Source: Acidobacteriota bacterium (GTDB lineage Bacteria; Acidobacteriota; Thermoanaerobaculia; Gp7-AA8). Taken from it: a DNA stretch of 64,000 nucleotides. This document shows positions 17,810 to 25,815 of the stretch, piece after piece. The stretch spans positions 1 through 64,000 of the forward strand of contig JAFATB010000020.1 in the NCBI GenBank assembly GCA_019244185.1, in the 5' to 3' direction. Made by a program: the position numbers and the translations under genes. The notes beneath the pieces are model-generated. The model ran no database searches, was not told the DNA's origin, and saw only the letters and a program-made list of their open reading frames with translations. The number at the start of each line of letters is the position of its first letter. Positions within the stretch are counted from its first letter, which is position 1.

Positions 17810-17840
17810 AAAAAGAAGCGCCGCGGACGAGCCGCGGCGC
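17810..17840 (-). terminator. Intrinsic terminator/attenuator after the precursor gene
   Basis: On the minus strand a 9-bp perfect stem (GCGCCGCGG with CCGCGGCGC, 17818-17826 and 17832-17840, 5-nt loop) is followed by TTCTTTTT up to the ATG of the methyltransferase. It lies 25 nt after the precursor stop. Partial termination here would make precursor mRNA more abundant than that of the tailoring enzymes. Confidence 0.75.
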
Positions 17841-17865
17841 GCGTACCGGGACGTTGTCAGTACCG

Positions 17866-18012
17866 TTAGACGGTGTAAATCCCGAGGTCCGAGACGCCGC
17901 CGAAGATGTACGCCGCCTCGGTGGCCGCGTAGTCGATTTCCTCGATCGTCGGCGCTTCCCACGGACGCTTCTCCGTCGTCGTTTCAATGGTGTCTGGCTT
18001 CTTCTGGTTCAC
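17866..18012 (-). CDS. Lasso-peptide-like precursor peptide (48 aa)
   Basis: GTG start at 18012 with GGGGAGGACAG 6 nt upstream; TAA at 17866-17868. The leader has RPWEAPTIEEID (18-21 W-x-x-P, then I23), equivalent to the Y-x2-P-x-L motif bound by lasso RREs, and the conserved leader Thr as T31 in AATEA. Predicted core: AYIFGGVSDLGIYTV (34-48) or one residue longer from A33. Asp42 would be the ring acceptor, position 9 from A34 or 10 from A33. With Thr at -2, as is usual, the ring would be 10-membered; with Thr at -3 it would be the normal 9. Tyr46 and Thr47 near the C-terminus are candidate kinase targets. It sits between the cyclase and RRE-methyltransferase genes. Confidence 0.82.
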   Translation of the reverse strand: MNQKKPDTIETTTEKRPWEAPTIEEIDYAATEAAYIFGGVSDLGIYTV

Positions 18013-18067
18013 CCTGTCCTCCCCGAATCACTACATGCTGCAAGTGAAGCATCTGCACCAGGTTACG

Positions 18068-19948
18068 TCAAGCACAATCTGCGAGAAACAACGCGAACAG
18101 CAGTGTGCGCGCGAACATCGGTGCGACAGCGAGCGCGGCCGCCGGCGCGCCGTCGCGAACGAGCGTCCAGCGGCGCTGCATCCCATCGAGATCGAGATAC
18201 TCGCGAACGGCCGGCGACGACGCGAGCGCGTTCATCGCGGCGTCGATCTCCGGCGCGTCGGCGCGCAACCGCAACGCGAGGTCCGCCCCCTGGCTGCCTC
18301 GCCGCGTGTTCCACTGCACCTCGGGCGGCAGAATGCCTTCCATCGCGCGGCGGATCAGCCAGCGATCGCGGTCGCCGCGCGCGAACTGCTCGTCCGGAAT
18401 GGCGAGACAGAACTCGAGCAGGCGGACGTCCGCGGTCGGATCGACGACCTCGAGTCCGTACCCTGCCCCGCTCTCGTGCCAGATCGCGCCGATCGGATTG
18501 ATGTCGGGCAGCAGCACGCGCAGCCGCTGCGCGCGCACGTCGAGGACGCCGCTCTGCAGCGGATCGTAGCCGGCCGCGCGCATGCGGTCGCCGATGCGCA
18601 TGCGCCGCGCGAACGCGGGATGCATGACGTCGTGGCGCGCGAGGATGCCTTCGGACCAGCCGCGGCGGAACGCGAATGAATATGCGCGCGCCCGCAGCGG
18701 ACGCGCGAGCTGCGCGGAAACCGCGCGCGCGAACGAGGTGCGCCGGTTGCGCTGAAATTCGCGCAACGCACGGTACGTGTCGAGCCAGCGTCCGCGCAGA
18801 AACGACCGCAGCGCGTGCTGCTGATCGCCGCTCCACGAGACGCCGCCGTTGCCGAGCTGTCCGGTCAGCAGCACGCCGGCGTCCGCGCGTTGCGATTCCG
18901 CGAGCAGGTCGATGATCCAGTGCAGGTTGCCCGCGGCGAACTCCGGCTCGTCGTGCAGAAAGAGCGAGCGCCGGAACGCGTCCAGCGTCGTGACGCGCTC
19001 CGCGCGCAGCGGACGGTGATCCTCGATGCCGCAACGCTCCGCGACGACATGCGCGAGCCGCCATTCGTCGACGACGACGCGCGGCAGCAACTGCGCGATC
19101 TCCGCGAAACGCGGCACGGACGTGAACGCCGTCAACCGCAATGGCGCCGCCGCGCGCGCCGCCAGCGCCGTCACCGAGCCGGAGTCGAGTCCAGAGCTGA
19201 GCGTCGTTGCGATGCGCCGGCTCGTGCGGATCCGTGCGCGGACGGCGGCGTCGTAGCGCGCGAGAAAGGCCTCGACGTAAGCGGCATCGTTCGGCAGCCG
19301 CAACTCCGGCAAGTCTTCCGGATGCCAGTAGCGCGTGAGCCGCGTGCCGCTCGCCGTGACGACGAGGTGATGCCCCGGCGGCAGGCGAAAGACGTCTTCG
19401 TGCAGCGTCGCCGCGCCGTCCGTCGGCCAGAACGCGAGATGCTGCGCGAGCCGCAGCTCGTTGAGCCGCCGCGGCACATAGGACAGCGCGAAGAGCGCCT
19501 TGCGACTGGACGCGAATGCGAACGCGTCGCCGCTGCGATGGTGATAGAGCGCGGTGTTGCCGAAGTGATCGCGCGCGACGAACAAACGCCGCGCGCGCGC
19601 GTCCCACGCCGCAAAGGACCAGTCGCCGTACAGCCGCGTGCACGCGTCTTCGCGCCAGCGTTCGTACGCGGCGGCGACGAGCGCGCGGTCGTCGACGTCG
19701 CCGAAGAGCGGCGTCAGTTCGTCGCGATTGTCGAGACGCGCGGTGGCGACGACGATCTCGCCCTTCGCGAGCCGCAGCACCGCGTCGTGCGCGGGCTCGT
19801 CGTGCGAGACGCGGCAGCCGATGGCGGCATGCGCGTCGGAAAATGCTCCGCCGTCGGGGCCCCAGTATGCGATGGCGTCGCGCATCGCCGCCGCTTCGCG
19901 CGCGTCCACCTCGCTATCGAAACGTACGAGCCCGTAGATCGCGCTCAA
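18068..19948 (-). CDS. Lasso cyclase (asparagine-synthetase-like, C protein)
   Basis: 626 aa. TTG start at 19948 overlaps the B2 stop (TTGA); it gives the family N-terminus SAIYGLVRF. The residue after the initiator is Ser, not the Cys nucleophile of glutamine-dependent AsnB, so the amidotransferase half is inactive for glutamine hydrolysis, as in McjC-type cyclases. The synthetase half keeps the PP-loop SSGLDSGSV. It would adenylate the acceptor Asp and close the macrolactam. Placed directly after B2 and 55 nt before the precursor. A true asparagine synthetase is unlikely given the missing Cys and the neighbours. Confidence 0.88.
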   Translation of the reverse strand: MSAIYGLVRFDSEVDAREAAAMRDAIAYWGPDGGAFSDAHAAIGCRVSHDEPAHDAVLRLAKGEIVVATARLDNRDELTPLFGDVDDRALVAAAYERWREDACTRLYGDWSFAAWDARARRLFVARDHFGNTALYHHRSGDAFAFASSRKALFALSYVPRRLNELRLAQHLAFWPTDGAATLHEDVFRLPPGHHLVVTASGTRLTRYWHPEDLPELRLPNDAAYVEAFLARYDAAVRARIRTSRRIATTLSSGLDSGSVTALAARAAAPLRLTAFTSVPRFAEIAQLLPRVVVDEWRLAHVVAERCGIEDHRPLRAERVTTLDAFRRSLFLHDEPEFAAGNLHWIIDLLAESQRADAGVLLTGQLGNGGVSWSGDQQHALRSFLRGRWLDTYRALREFQRNRRTSFARAVSAQLARPLRARAYSFAFRRGWSEGILARHDVMHPAFARRMRIGDRMRAAGYDPLQSGVLDVRAQRLRVLLPDINPIGAIWHESGAGYGLEVVDPTADVRLLEFCLAIPDEQFARGDRDRWLIRRAMEGILPPEVQWNTRRGSQGADLALRLRADAPEIDAAMNALASSPAVREYLDLDGMQRRWTLVRDGAPAAALAVAPMFARTLLFALFLADCA

Positions 19949-20415
19949 CGCGCGGCCCCGTCGGCGAACGTCGAGACGACGGCGTAACGCGCGCGCTCGG
20001 CGCCGCCGGTGAGGTAGTAGTCGCCGCTGCGTACCCACGCGTGCGCTTCGACCTTCGTCTCGCCGCGCGCGACGCCGAGGTAGAGCGTGTTCGGGATGCG
20101 GCGGAAGCGCAGCATGAGCTTCGCGGCGAACGCCTGCTCGAGACACTTGCAACGCCACGGCGCGCGGCGGCTCACCGCGCCGATCGCCCACGCGATCCGG
20201 CGGATCGCATCGGCATGGCGCGCCTCGCCGCTCTTCGGCGACTCCTGCATGTGCGCGCCGAGGCGGCGCGAGAGAGCGTTGAACGGCACGAGCAGGATCG
20301 TCACGCGGCCGAGCCCCAGCCACACCGTGGCCTCGGCGAGCGCGAGCCAGTCGCGCCACGTGAGGCGGAGGACGACGCTACGGTTCTTCGACAAGGCGGA
20401 CGAGGCGCTTCGCAT
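19945..20415 (-). CDS. Lasso leader peptidase (transglutaminase-like B2 protein)
   Basis: 156 aa from ATG 20415; this overlaps B1 by 38 nt, so a TTG start about seven codons in is possible. Contains the cysteine-protease signature of McjB/B2 proteins: Cys in WRCKCLEQAFAAKLML, His in VEAHAWVR and the following SGDYYLTGG strand with the third residue. Cleaves the leader from the precursor in the cytoplasm, with the B1 RRE presenting the leader. Confidence 0.9.
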   Translation of the reverse strand: MRSASSALSKNRSVVLRLTWRDWLALAEATVWLGLGRVTILLVPFNALSRRLGAHMQESPKSGEARHADAIRRIAWAIGAVSRRAPWRCKCLEQAFAAKLMLRFRRIPNTLYLGVARGETKVEAHAWVRSGDYYLTGGAERARYAVVSTFADGAAR

Positions 20416-20662
20416 GCAGGCTCTGCAGGAACGGCAGCACGTCCGCCTCGCACTGCGACGCGCTGACGTCGTAGCGGTTCTCGAGCGTGGAGCAGAGCGC
20501 GCTGACGCGCGTCGGCTGCTCGAGCTGTTCCCAGATCGCGGCGGCGATCTCGTCGAGCACGAAGTAGGTTCCGGTTTCCATGTCCATCATCGCGAGCTCG
20601 TCGCCCATCGGAGCGCTGACGAGATCGCCGGTGCGGACGACGACGGCGTCGCGGCTGATCAT
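20378..20662 (-). CDS. Lasso RRE protein (PqqD-like, B1)
   Basis: 94 aa from ATG 20662; in-frame sequence upstream is Arg-rich and unlike the family. A complete PqqD fold pattern: DELAMMDMETGTYFVLDEIA, AIWEQLEQPTRVSALCSTL, YDVSASQCEADVLPFLQSL. Binds the precursor leader and couples it to the B2 peptidase. First gene of the RiPP unit. There are no other PQQ genes nearby, so a PQQ role is rejected. Confidence 0.88.
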   Translation of the reverse strand: MISRDAVVVRTGDLVSAPMGDELAMMDMETGTYFVLDEIAAAIWEQLEQPTRVSALCSTLENRYDVSASQCEADVLPFLQSLHAKRLVRLVEEP

Positions 20663-20671
20663 GCGGGGCGG

Positions 20672-20677
20672 ATTATC
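20672..20677 (-). promoter_or_regulatory. Candidate -10 of the lasso operon
   Basis: Minus-strand TGC-GATAAT (extended -10) with 9 nt between it and the B1 ATG, predicting a leader of only a few nt. No good -35 visible. Confidence 0.35.
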
Positions 20678-20853
20678 GCATGTCGTCGCGGCGCGCCTTT
20701 GCGCGGACCACTTCCCGACCCATCGGCGCAAACATTGAACCCTCATTCAGCCCGTTTCGGCTCAATGCACGACCCTCGGCCGGCGCAACTCGTTGAAAAT
20801 ACGTACGGCATTGCCGTTGAACATAGAGACGCGCTTCAGGAGGCACGGAAATC

Positions 20854-21678
20854 ATGAAGTTGCGCGCTCTGCTCCTGGTCGGCGTCACGCTCCTCTTCGG
20901 CTCGTCTCTCTCCGCAAAAACCGGCGTCGTCTTCATCCACGGCAAAGGAGGCGCGGACCTCGCGCAGGCCGCCGTCGCGCGCGCGTACTGGGGCGACGAC
21001 ATGCTCCGCGCCTCGACGAAAGGCTTCACGATCCCGTACCTCGTCTGCTCGTACGACGGCACGCAGATCATGTGGGTGGCCGCGGGCCAGGTCGCGGGCG
21101 AGATCTACACCTGGATGAACGCGAACGCGATCGACGACATCGTCGTGGAGACGCATTCGTTCGGCGGCGTGGTCATCCGCTGGATCTTGTCGAACCCGAC
21201 GTACGACTCGCGCTACCAGCCGATCATCAACCGCATCCGCTGGGTGAACTCGATCGCGCCGCCGAACAAAGGCTCCGAGGCGGCGAACCTCGCGGGAACG
21301 CTGTCGGGCTCGTGGCTCACCGGCTGGATGATCGATCTCGTCGGCCAGAACAACGATTCGACGCGCAACTGCACGACCTCGTCGATGGCGTACTACAACC
21401 AGTACTACCTCAAGGGAACGGCGGGACGTCCGGCGCTGCCGAAGACGATCTACAACATCGCCGGCACGGGCCTCTGGAACGACTTCGCGCATTCGGAGGA
21501 CTACGGTCTGGCGACGCTCTCCGGCATCGCCGGAATGCCGGGCGAAGACGACGGCATGGTGTCGCAGTACAGCGCGCAGGCGGTGGGCGTGGTGTGGTTC
21601 ACGACGACGGCGAATCACCACCACAACCGCCGCAACGATTACCAGAAGATCGGCAACTCGCTGGCCACCGATTTCTGA
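20854..21678 (+). CDS. Secreted alpha/beta-hydrolase (lipase-like)
   Basis: 274 aa; ATG 20854 follows AGGAGGCACGGAAATC. Signal peptide ~1-21 (LLLVGVTLLFGSSLSA), then the first hydrolase strand GVVFIHGKGG. Nucleophile elbow reads VETHSFGGVV, a T-H-S-F-G variant of GxSxG. Later PGEDDGMVS could give the acid residue and the NHHHN cluster near the C-terminus the His. Predicted periplasmic or extracellular esterase. Divergent from the lasso operon; followed 17 bp later by another secreted protein. Substrate unknown. Confidence 0.8.
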   Translation: MKLRALLLVGVTLLFGSSLSAKTGVVFIHGKGGADLAQAAVARAYWGDDMLRASTKGFTIPYLVCSYDGTQIMWVAAGQVAGEIYTWMNANAIDDIVVETHSFGGVVIRWILSNPTYDSRYQPIINRIRWVNSIAPPNKGSEAANLAGTLSGSWLTGWMIDLVGQNNDSTRNCTTSSMAYYNQYYLKGTAGRPALPKTIYNIAGTGLWNDFAHSEDYGLATLSGIAGMPGEDDGMVSQYSAQAVGVVWFTTTANHHHNRRNDYQKIGNSLATDF

Positions 21679-21695
21679 GAAGGAGACGCACGACG

Positions 21696-22778
21696 ATGAA
21701 ACGCATTCTCTTCTGCACGCTCCTTTTCGCACCGTCTCTCTTCGCCGCCGATGTCACCGGTGCGTTCGAAGCGAACACCAAGTACGAGGCGCCGGTCGCG
21801 CACGCGCCGGCGAACGTCTCGCGCATGTTCGCGCGCGAGGTGCACGGCAACTCGATCGCCATTCCCGCGACCGGCGACGGCGGGATGATCGTGCTCGCGA
21901 TGACGCCGTCCGGCGCCGCGCGCACGCGCCTCACGACACCCGACGGCGCGGTGCTCGAGCCGTCGGAGAACGGCTCGCTCGAACGCGGACTGCGCCGCTT
22001 CGCCATCGACGCGAACGAGTCCGCGGAGCTCGGCCTGCCGCGCGGCGCGAATCACGTGCTGCACGTGCTGCACACGACCGCCGCGCGCTATCGCCTCGAT
22101 CTCGACACGCGCGAGCGCGCCGTTGTCGTCGCTGCGGAGCCGGACAGCTCCGTGACGCTCTCGACGTGGGCGGAGCCGCTCTCGCGGCAGCCGGGCGAGC
22201 CGGTGACGCTCGTCGCGGAGCTGCGCGACGGCAACGCGCCGATCACCGGCGCGCACGTCGTGGCGCGGCTCGCGTCGCCGGACGGTCACGCGTTCGATGC
22301 AGTCGCTCTGGTCGAGGAAGGCAACGGCGTCTATCGCGCGACGCTCGCCGACCTCCCGTCGCACGCGCCCGGCGCGTGGCAGGCGCGTTTCGACGCGGAC
22401 GGTCTCACGCCACGCGGCGCGGAGTTCGCGCGCACCGGCTCGGGCGAGCTCGTCGCTGAACGCGGCGCGGCGGACGTGCATCCGCGTTCGATCCACGCGG
22501 ACGTCGTCGGCGACGTGCTGCGCGTCAGCGCGAATGCGAACGTCCACGTCGCCGGCAACTATCGCTTTGATGTGATCGTCGCGCACGACGGAACGTCGCT
22601 GGCGTGGGGCGAGTCGGCGCGCGAGCTCGCGGCCGGCAACGCGCCGCTCGCCGTCGACATCCCGCTCGCGCTCATCGGCAACCGTTCTCCCGACGACTTG
22701 CTCCTCGACGTCCGCCTCCTCGGGCTCGACGCCGTGAACATGGGCGTGGCCGCGTCTTACCGCCGGTCGCCGCGCTGA
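21696..22778 (+). CDS. Secreted protein with beta-rich domains, function unknown
   Basis: 360 aa; ATG 21696, with AAGGAGAC upstream. Signal peptide MKRILFCTLLFAPSLFAADV. The middle has features of an Ig/bacterial beta domain (SRQPGEPVTLVAELRDGNAPITGAHVVARL), as in accessory domains of secreted hydrolases and metalloproteases. Probably co-transcribed with the hydrolase 17 bp upstream. Its 3' end overlaps the convergent membrane-protein gene by 22 bp. I recognise no catalytic motif. Confidence 0.72.
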   Translation: MKRILFCTLLFAPSLFAADVTGAFEANTKYEAPVAHAPANVSRMFAREVHGNSIAIPATGDGGMIVLAMTPSGAARTRLTTPDGAVLEPSENGSLERGLRRFAIDANESAELGLPRGANHVLHVLHTTAARYRLDLDTRERAVVVAAEPDSSVTLSTWAEPLSRQPGEPVTLVAELRDGNAPITGAHVVARLASPDGHAFDAVALVEEGNGVYRATLADLPSHAPGAWQARFDADGLTPRGAEFARTGSGELVAERGAADVHPRSIHADVVGDVLRVSANANVHVAGNYRFDVIVAHDGTSLAWGESARELAAGNAPLAVDIPLALIGNRSPDDLLLDVRLLGLDAVNMGVAASYRRSPR

Positions 22779-23245
22779 TGTTTCGCCAGACGCTGCAGGA
22801 AATCAGCGGCGATGCCGCCGCTGGTTTTCCGCAGCGTGAGCAGATAGACCGCGATCGCGACGATGCCGCCGAGGGCGCCGAGCGTGCCGAACTCGCGCTC
22901 GTGCGGGAAGAACGGCCAGAGCGTGAAGAGCACCGCGCCGATGACGCCGGCGAGGAGGAACAGCACGCGCTGCGCTTTCGGCGCGTCGAGATCGCGGTTG
23001 GCGACGAGACGAACCGTGGCCGTCGCGACGTCGGAGACGGCGGCGTCGGGTGCCCACGTCAGTGTGCACTCCACGGCGCCGGCGGACGCGTTGCCGCGCC
23101 GCAGCGGCAGCGCGAAGTCGCGCGCGCGTTCGCGTTCGGCCGTGACTTCGCCGCCGTAGAGCTCGACCAGCTCGCCGATCGCGGTCTCGATTCCGGCGAC
23201 CGGCACGCGGTCCTCGGTGAGCTCCAGCGGAGCGCGTTCGTTCAT
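22757..23245 (-). CDS. Small membrane protein, function unknown
   Basis: 162 aa; ATG 23245 preceded by TTAGGAGAAACGA. The N-terminal ~90 residues are soluble and mixed alpha/beta; two TM helices follow (VLFLLAGVIGAVLFTLWPFF and LGALGGIVAIAVYLLTL), with a basic C-terminal tail. No family recognised. It lies between a 161-bp palindrome upstream and a convergent neighbour downstream. Confidence 0.68.
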   Translation of the reverse strand: MNERAPLELTEDRVPVAGIETAIGELVELYGGEVTAERERARDFALPLRRGNASAGAVECTLTWAPDAAVSDVATATVRLVANRDLDAPKAQRVLFLLAGVIGAVLFTLWPFFPHEREFGTLGALGGIVAIAVYLLTLRKTSGGIAADFLQRLAKHQRGDRR

Positions 23246-23258
23246 TCGTTTCTCCTAA

Positions 23259-23419
23259 GGAACCTCTGCACAAGTCGGGGGCATGCCGCTGATGGCGATT
23301 ACGGGTCGAGATCGAGAAGCGAGGAGGAGGCGATGCGGTGCCATCGTTGACGACGAGCGACGCGGAGCTCGGCCCGTAAGCGCCATCAGCGGCGTGCCTC
23401 CGGCTTGTGCGGAGGTTCC
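23259..23419. repeat. 161-bp imperfect palindrome (REPIN/MITE-like)
   Basis: Outer arms of 47 bp (23259-23305 and 23373-23419) are inverted copies matching at 42 of 47 positions. Each begins GGAACCTC and shares GCCGCTGATGGCG. The central ~67 bp is not paired well. The right arm contains the last 11 codons and stop of the M61 gene. No transposase or clear target duplication is visible. Could be a REP-doublet, a MITE or an mRNA-stabilising hairpin. Confidence 0.75.
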
Positions 23420-25095
23420 CTGAGCCACTGGCGCCGCAACTCGCTCGGCCCTGCGACAGCGAGTCCGATCTGCGGCCGCGGATCGCGCCGCGCGGTGAAT
23501 GCGAGCCGTCGCACGACGCCCGCGCGCGCGACGAGCAGCTCCGCGCTCTCGCCGATCTGCATCGCACGGAGCGCGCCCGCGAGCAGTTCCGGCGTGGCGA
23601 TGCGCGTCTCGCCGAGCGCGAGCAGCTCGTCGCCCGGCAGCAGGCCCGCGTCCATGCCCGCGCCGCCGCGCAGCACGGCGCTGACCATGAGCGATCCGCC
23701 GCTGCCGTCGAGCCGCGCGCCGAGCGAGGCGCCGTCGCGCGGAGTCGACGAGAACGCGAGTCCTACGCTGCCGAGGCATTCGTCGTATGGGAGCGGCTCG
23801 ACGCCGTCGACGTAGCGCGCGAAGAAGTCGTCGACGTCCGCGATCTTCGCGACGGTGCGTTCGAAGCCGTCTTCCTCGAGGCCGCGCCGCGGCACGCCGT
23901 ACTCGTCCCACAGCAGGCGCATGACGTCGTCGAGCGAGCGCTCGCCGTTCGTCGCGCGGCGGATCGCGAGATCGAGCAGCAACGCGACGAGCTGTCCTTT
24001 GTTGTAGAACGAGTACCACGCGTTGGCGTGATCGTGGTTGTACGCGGGATCGCTCAGCCAGCCGTCGAAGCTGGCCTGCGACAAAGGCACGTGCAGGCGC
24101 GCCGGCATGCCTTCGAGCGTTTCGATCTCGCGCCGCAGTTGTTCGACGTAGCGCGCGACGCTCCACACGCCGCCGCGCACGAGCGTGAGGTCGCCGTAGT
24201 ACGACGTCACGCCTTCCATCACCCACAGCAGGCGCGTCGGCGTCTCGTGCCAGTAGTCGTACGGCGTGAACGCGGCCGGCACGATCCGTTTGACATTCCA
24301 CGCGTGAAAGAGCTCGTGCGAGGTGATCGAGAGGAAGCGGTCGAAGCCCTCGTCGCCGGGTCCTCCGCCGAGGAGCTGCGAGCGGCGCGCGATGATGGAA
24401 CAGGAGTCTTCGTGCTCGACGCCGTGCCACCGTTCGCCGAGGTGATAGAGGAAGCGGTAGGTGTCGAACGGCAAGCCGCCGAAGAGCGCGGCCTGCGTAT
24501 GCGCGATGGCGCGGATCGGCTCGACGTACGACGCGGTGTCGAGACCTTCGGCGCCGCGGAAGACGAGATGAAAGGTGGCGTGCGATTCGTGAAATGTCTC
24601 GCGTGTGATGGTCGCCGCGGCGATGAGCGGCGAGTCGATGAGGTGATCGTAGTCGCGCGCGCGGAAGGTCTGCTCGTTCTCGCGCGGCAGCTGCGTCTCG
24701 ATGAGCCACTCCGCGGGCGCGGCGACGGTGAGGCGATGCTCTTCGTTGCGCAGGCCGTCGACGAGCATGAAGAGATTCGAGCCGTTGACATACGCCTCGT
24801 CGTCGTCGAGGAACGACGAGCCGGCGTCGAGGACGCCCGCGTAGAAGCGGTAGCGGACGGTGACTTCCTCCCCCGCCCGCGCGTCGACGCGCCACGACGA
24901 CTTGCCGTCCTTCGCGATGCCGTGCTCGCCCGCGGACCATTGCCGCACGTTCGCGGCGTAGTTCTGCACGAGGTAGCGGCCGGGACGCCAGACGGGTAAG
25001 AGCAGTCGCGGGGCGTCATGCGGAGCGGTGAACCGGAGCGTGACGTCGAAGAGCCGGTCGGTGGCGCGCTCCCACGAGAGGAGGTAGTGCAGCAT
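23386..25095 (-). CDS. M61-family metallopeptidase with PDZ domain
   Basis: 569 aa from ATG 25095. An N-terminal beta domain (VWRPGRYLVQNYAANVRQW) is followed by a gluzincin catalytic domain with zinc motif H260-ELF-H264 in TSHELFHAWNVKRI and a downstream Glu in WVMEGVTSYYGDL. A PDZ domain (~470-550, AGMDAGLLPGDELLAL) ends the protein, as in M61 glycyl aminopeptidases. No signal peptide seen. The C-terminal residues REPPHKPEARR are encoded by the palindrome arm, so the natural end was probably changed by that element. Divergent from the histidine phosphatase gene. Confidence 0.88.
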   Translation of the reverse strand: MLHYLLSWERATDRLFDVTLRFTAPHDAPRLLLPVWRPGRYLVQNYAANVRQWSAGEHGIAKDGKSSWRVDARAGEEVTVRYRFYAGVLDAGSSFLDDDEAYVNGSNLFMLVDGLRNEEHRLTVAAPAEWLIETQLPRENEQTFRARDYDHLIDSPLIAAATITRETFHESHATFHLVFRGAEGLDTASYVEPIRAIAHTQAALFGGLPFDTYRFLYHLGERWHGVEHEDSCSIIARRSQLLGGGPGDEGFDRFLSITSHELFHAWNVKRIVPAAFTPYDYWHETPTRLLWVMEGVTSYYGDLTLVRGGVWSVARYVEQLRREIETLEGMPARLHVPLSQASFDGWLSDPAYNHDHANAWYSFYNKGQLVALLLDLAIRRATNGERSLDDVMRLLWDEYGVPRRGLEEDGFERTVAKIADVDDFFARYVDGVEPLPYDECLGSVGLAFSSTPRDGASLGARLDGSGGSLMVSAVLRGGAGMDAGLLPGDELLALGETRIATPELLAGALRAMQIGESAELLVARAGVVRRLAFTARRDPRPQIGLAVAGPSELRRQWLREPPHKPEARR

Positions 25096-25104
25096 GCGCG
25101 CGCG

Positions 25105-25139
25105 ATCATAGTGGAGCCGTCGTTGCGCGTTGATATACT
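25105..25139. promoter_or_regulatory. Divergent -10 pair between the M61 and histidine phosphatase genes
   Basis: Plus strand TATACT at 25134-25139 lies 6 nt before the ATG at 25146. Minus strand TATGAT at 25110-25105 lies 9 nt before the ATG at 25095. Both would give leaderless or nearly leaderless mRNAs. -35 elements are poor. Confidence 0.4.
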
Positions 25140-25145
25140 TCCGGC

Positions 25146-25694
25146 ATGCCTGCCACAAAGATCATGGTCATCCGCCACGCGGAGAAGCCGACCGGCAGCG
25201 ACGACGGCGTGCTCCCGACCGGCAAGCGCAACGCCGACTCGCTGATCGTGCGCGGCTGGCAACGCGCCGGCGGCCTCGCCACGCTCTTCGCGCCGAGTCG
25301 CGGTCCGCTACAGGGCGCCCACCTCGCGACACCCGCGTTTCTCTACGCGTCGAAAACGGACGCGCGCAAGCACAGCCACCGCCCCTACCAGACCCTCGTC
25401 CCGCTCGCCGCGAAGCTCGGCCTCACGATCAACGACGCCTTCAAGAAGGACGAGTACGAGCTGATGCTCCTCGACGCCGGCGCCCGCGAAGGCACGGTCC
25501 TCATCGCCTGGCAGCACGAGTTCATCCCCCAGATCGGCAACACCATCACCGGCAACGACTCCACCGTCCCGCAGAAATGGCCGAGCAGCCGCTTCGACGT
25601 GGTGTGGGTATTCACCAGGCACGCGAAGGACTACGCGTTCGCGCAGGTGCCGCAGTTACTGCTGGCCGGGGATGAGGAAGAAGGGATCGGGTAA
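25146..25694 (+). CDS. Histidine phosphatase superfamily protein
   Basis: 182 aa. Catalytic RHAEKP motif near the N-terminus (MPATKIMVIRHAEKP) and a second conserved His in IAWQHEFIPQI. Length and plan fit small phosphoglycerate-mutase-like phosphatases without a cap domain. Cytoplasmic. ATG 25146 has no ribosome site; a TATACT 6 nt upstream suggests a leaderless transcript. Substrate unknown. Confidence 0.85.
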   Translation: MPATKIMVIRHAEKPTGSDDGVLPTGKRNADSLIVRGWQRAGGLATLFAPSRGPLQGAHLATPAFLYASKTDARKHSHRPYQTLVPLAAKLGLTINDAFKKDEYELMLLDAGAREGTVLIAWQHEFIPQIGNTITGNDSTVPQKWPSSRFDVVWVFTRHAKDYAFAQVPQLLLAGDEEEGIG

Positions 25695-25815
25695 GCCCGC
25701 CAAACGGCGCTATCCTTAGCGCATTCACTGAAAGAACTGGTCGTTCCGCCCGCGCTTCAGCACCGCGGGAAATCGAGTTCTACGTCCCTCACTAGCAACG
25801 AACGGAGGAGGCGGG

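Noticed and set aside
18068..19948. Genuine asparagine synthetase
   Set aside because: The nucleophilic Cys2 is Ser, and the gene is coupled to B2 and followed by a precursor peptide.
20378..20662. PqqD for pyrroloquinoline quinone synthesis
   Set aside because: No pqqA, C or E nearby; the gene is followed by a B2 peptidase and a lasso-type cyclase, so it is the B1 RRE.
23259..23419. Insertion-sequence remnant with terminal repeats
   Set aside because: The interior is ~67 bp with no transposase fragment; a short palindromic element explains it better.
25707..25722. Intrinsic terminator after the histidine phosphatase gene
   Set aside because: The GCGCTA/TAGCGC stem is only 6 bp and no U-tract follows.
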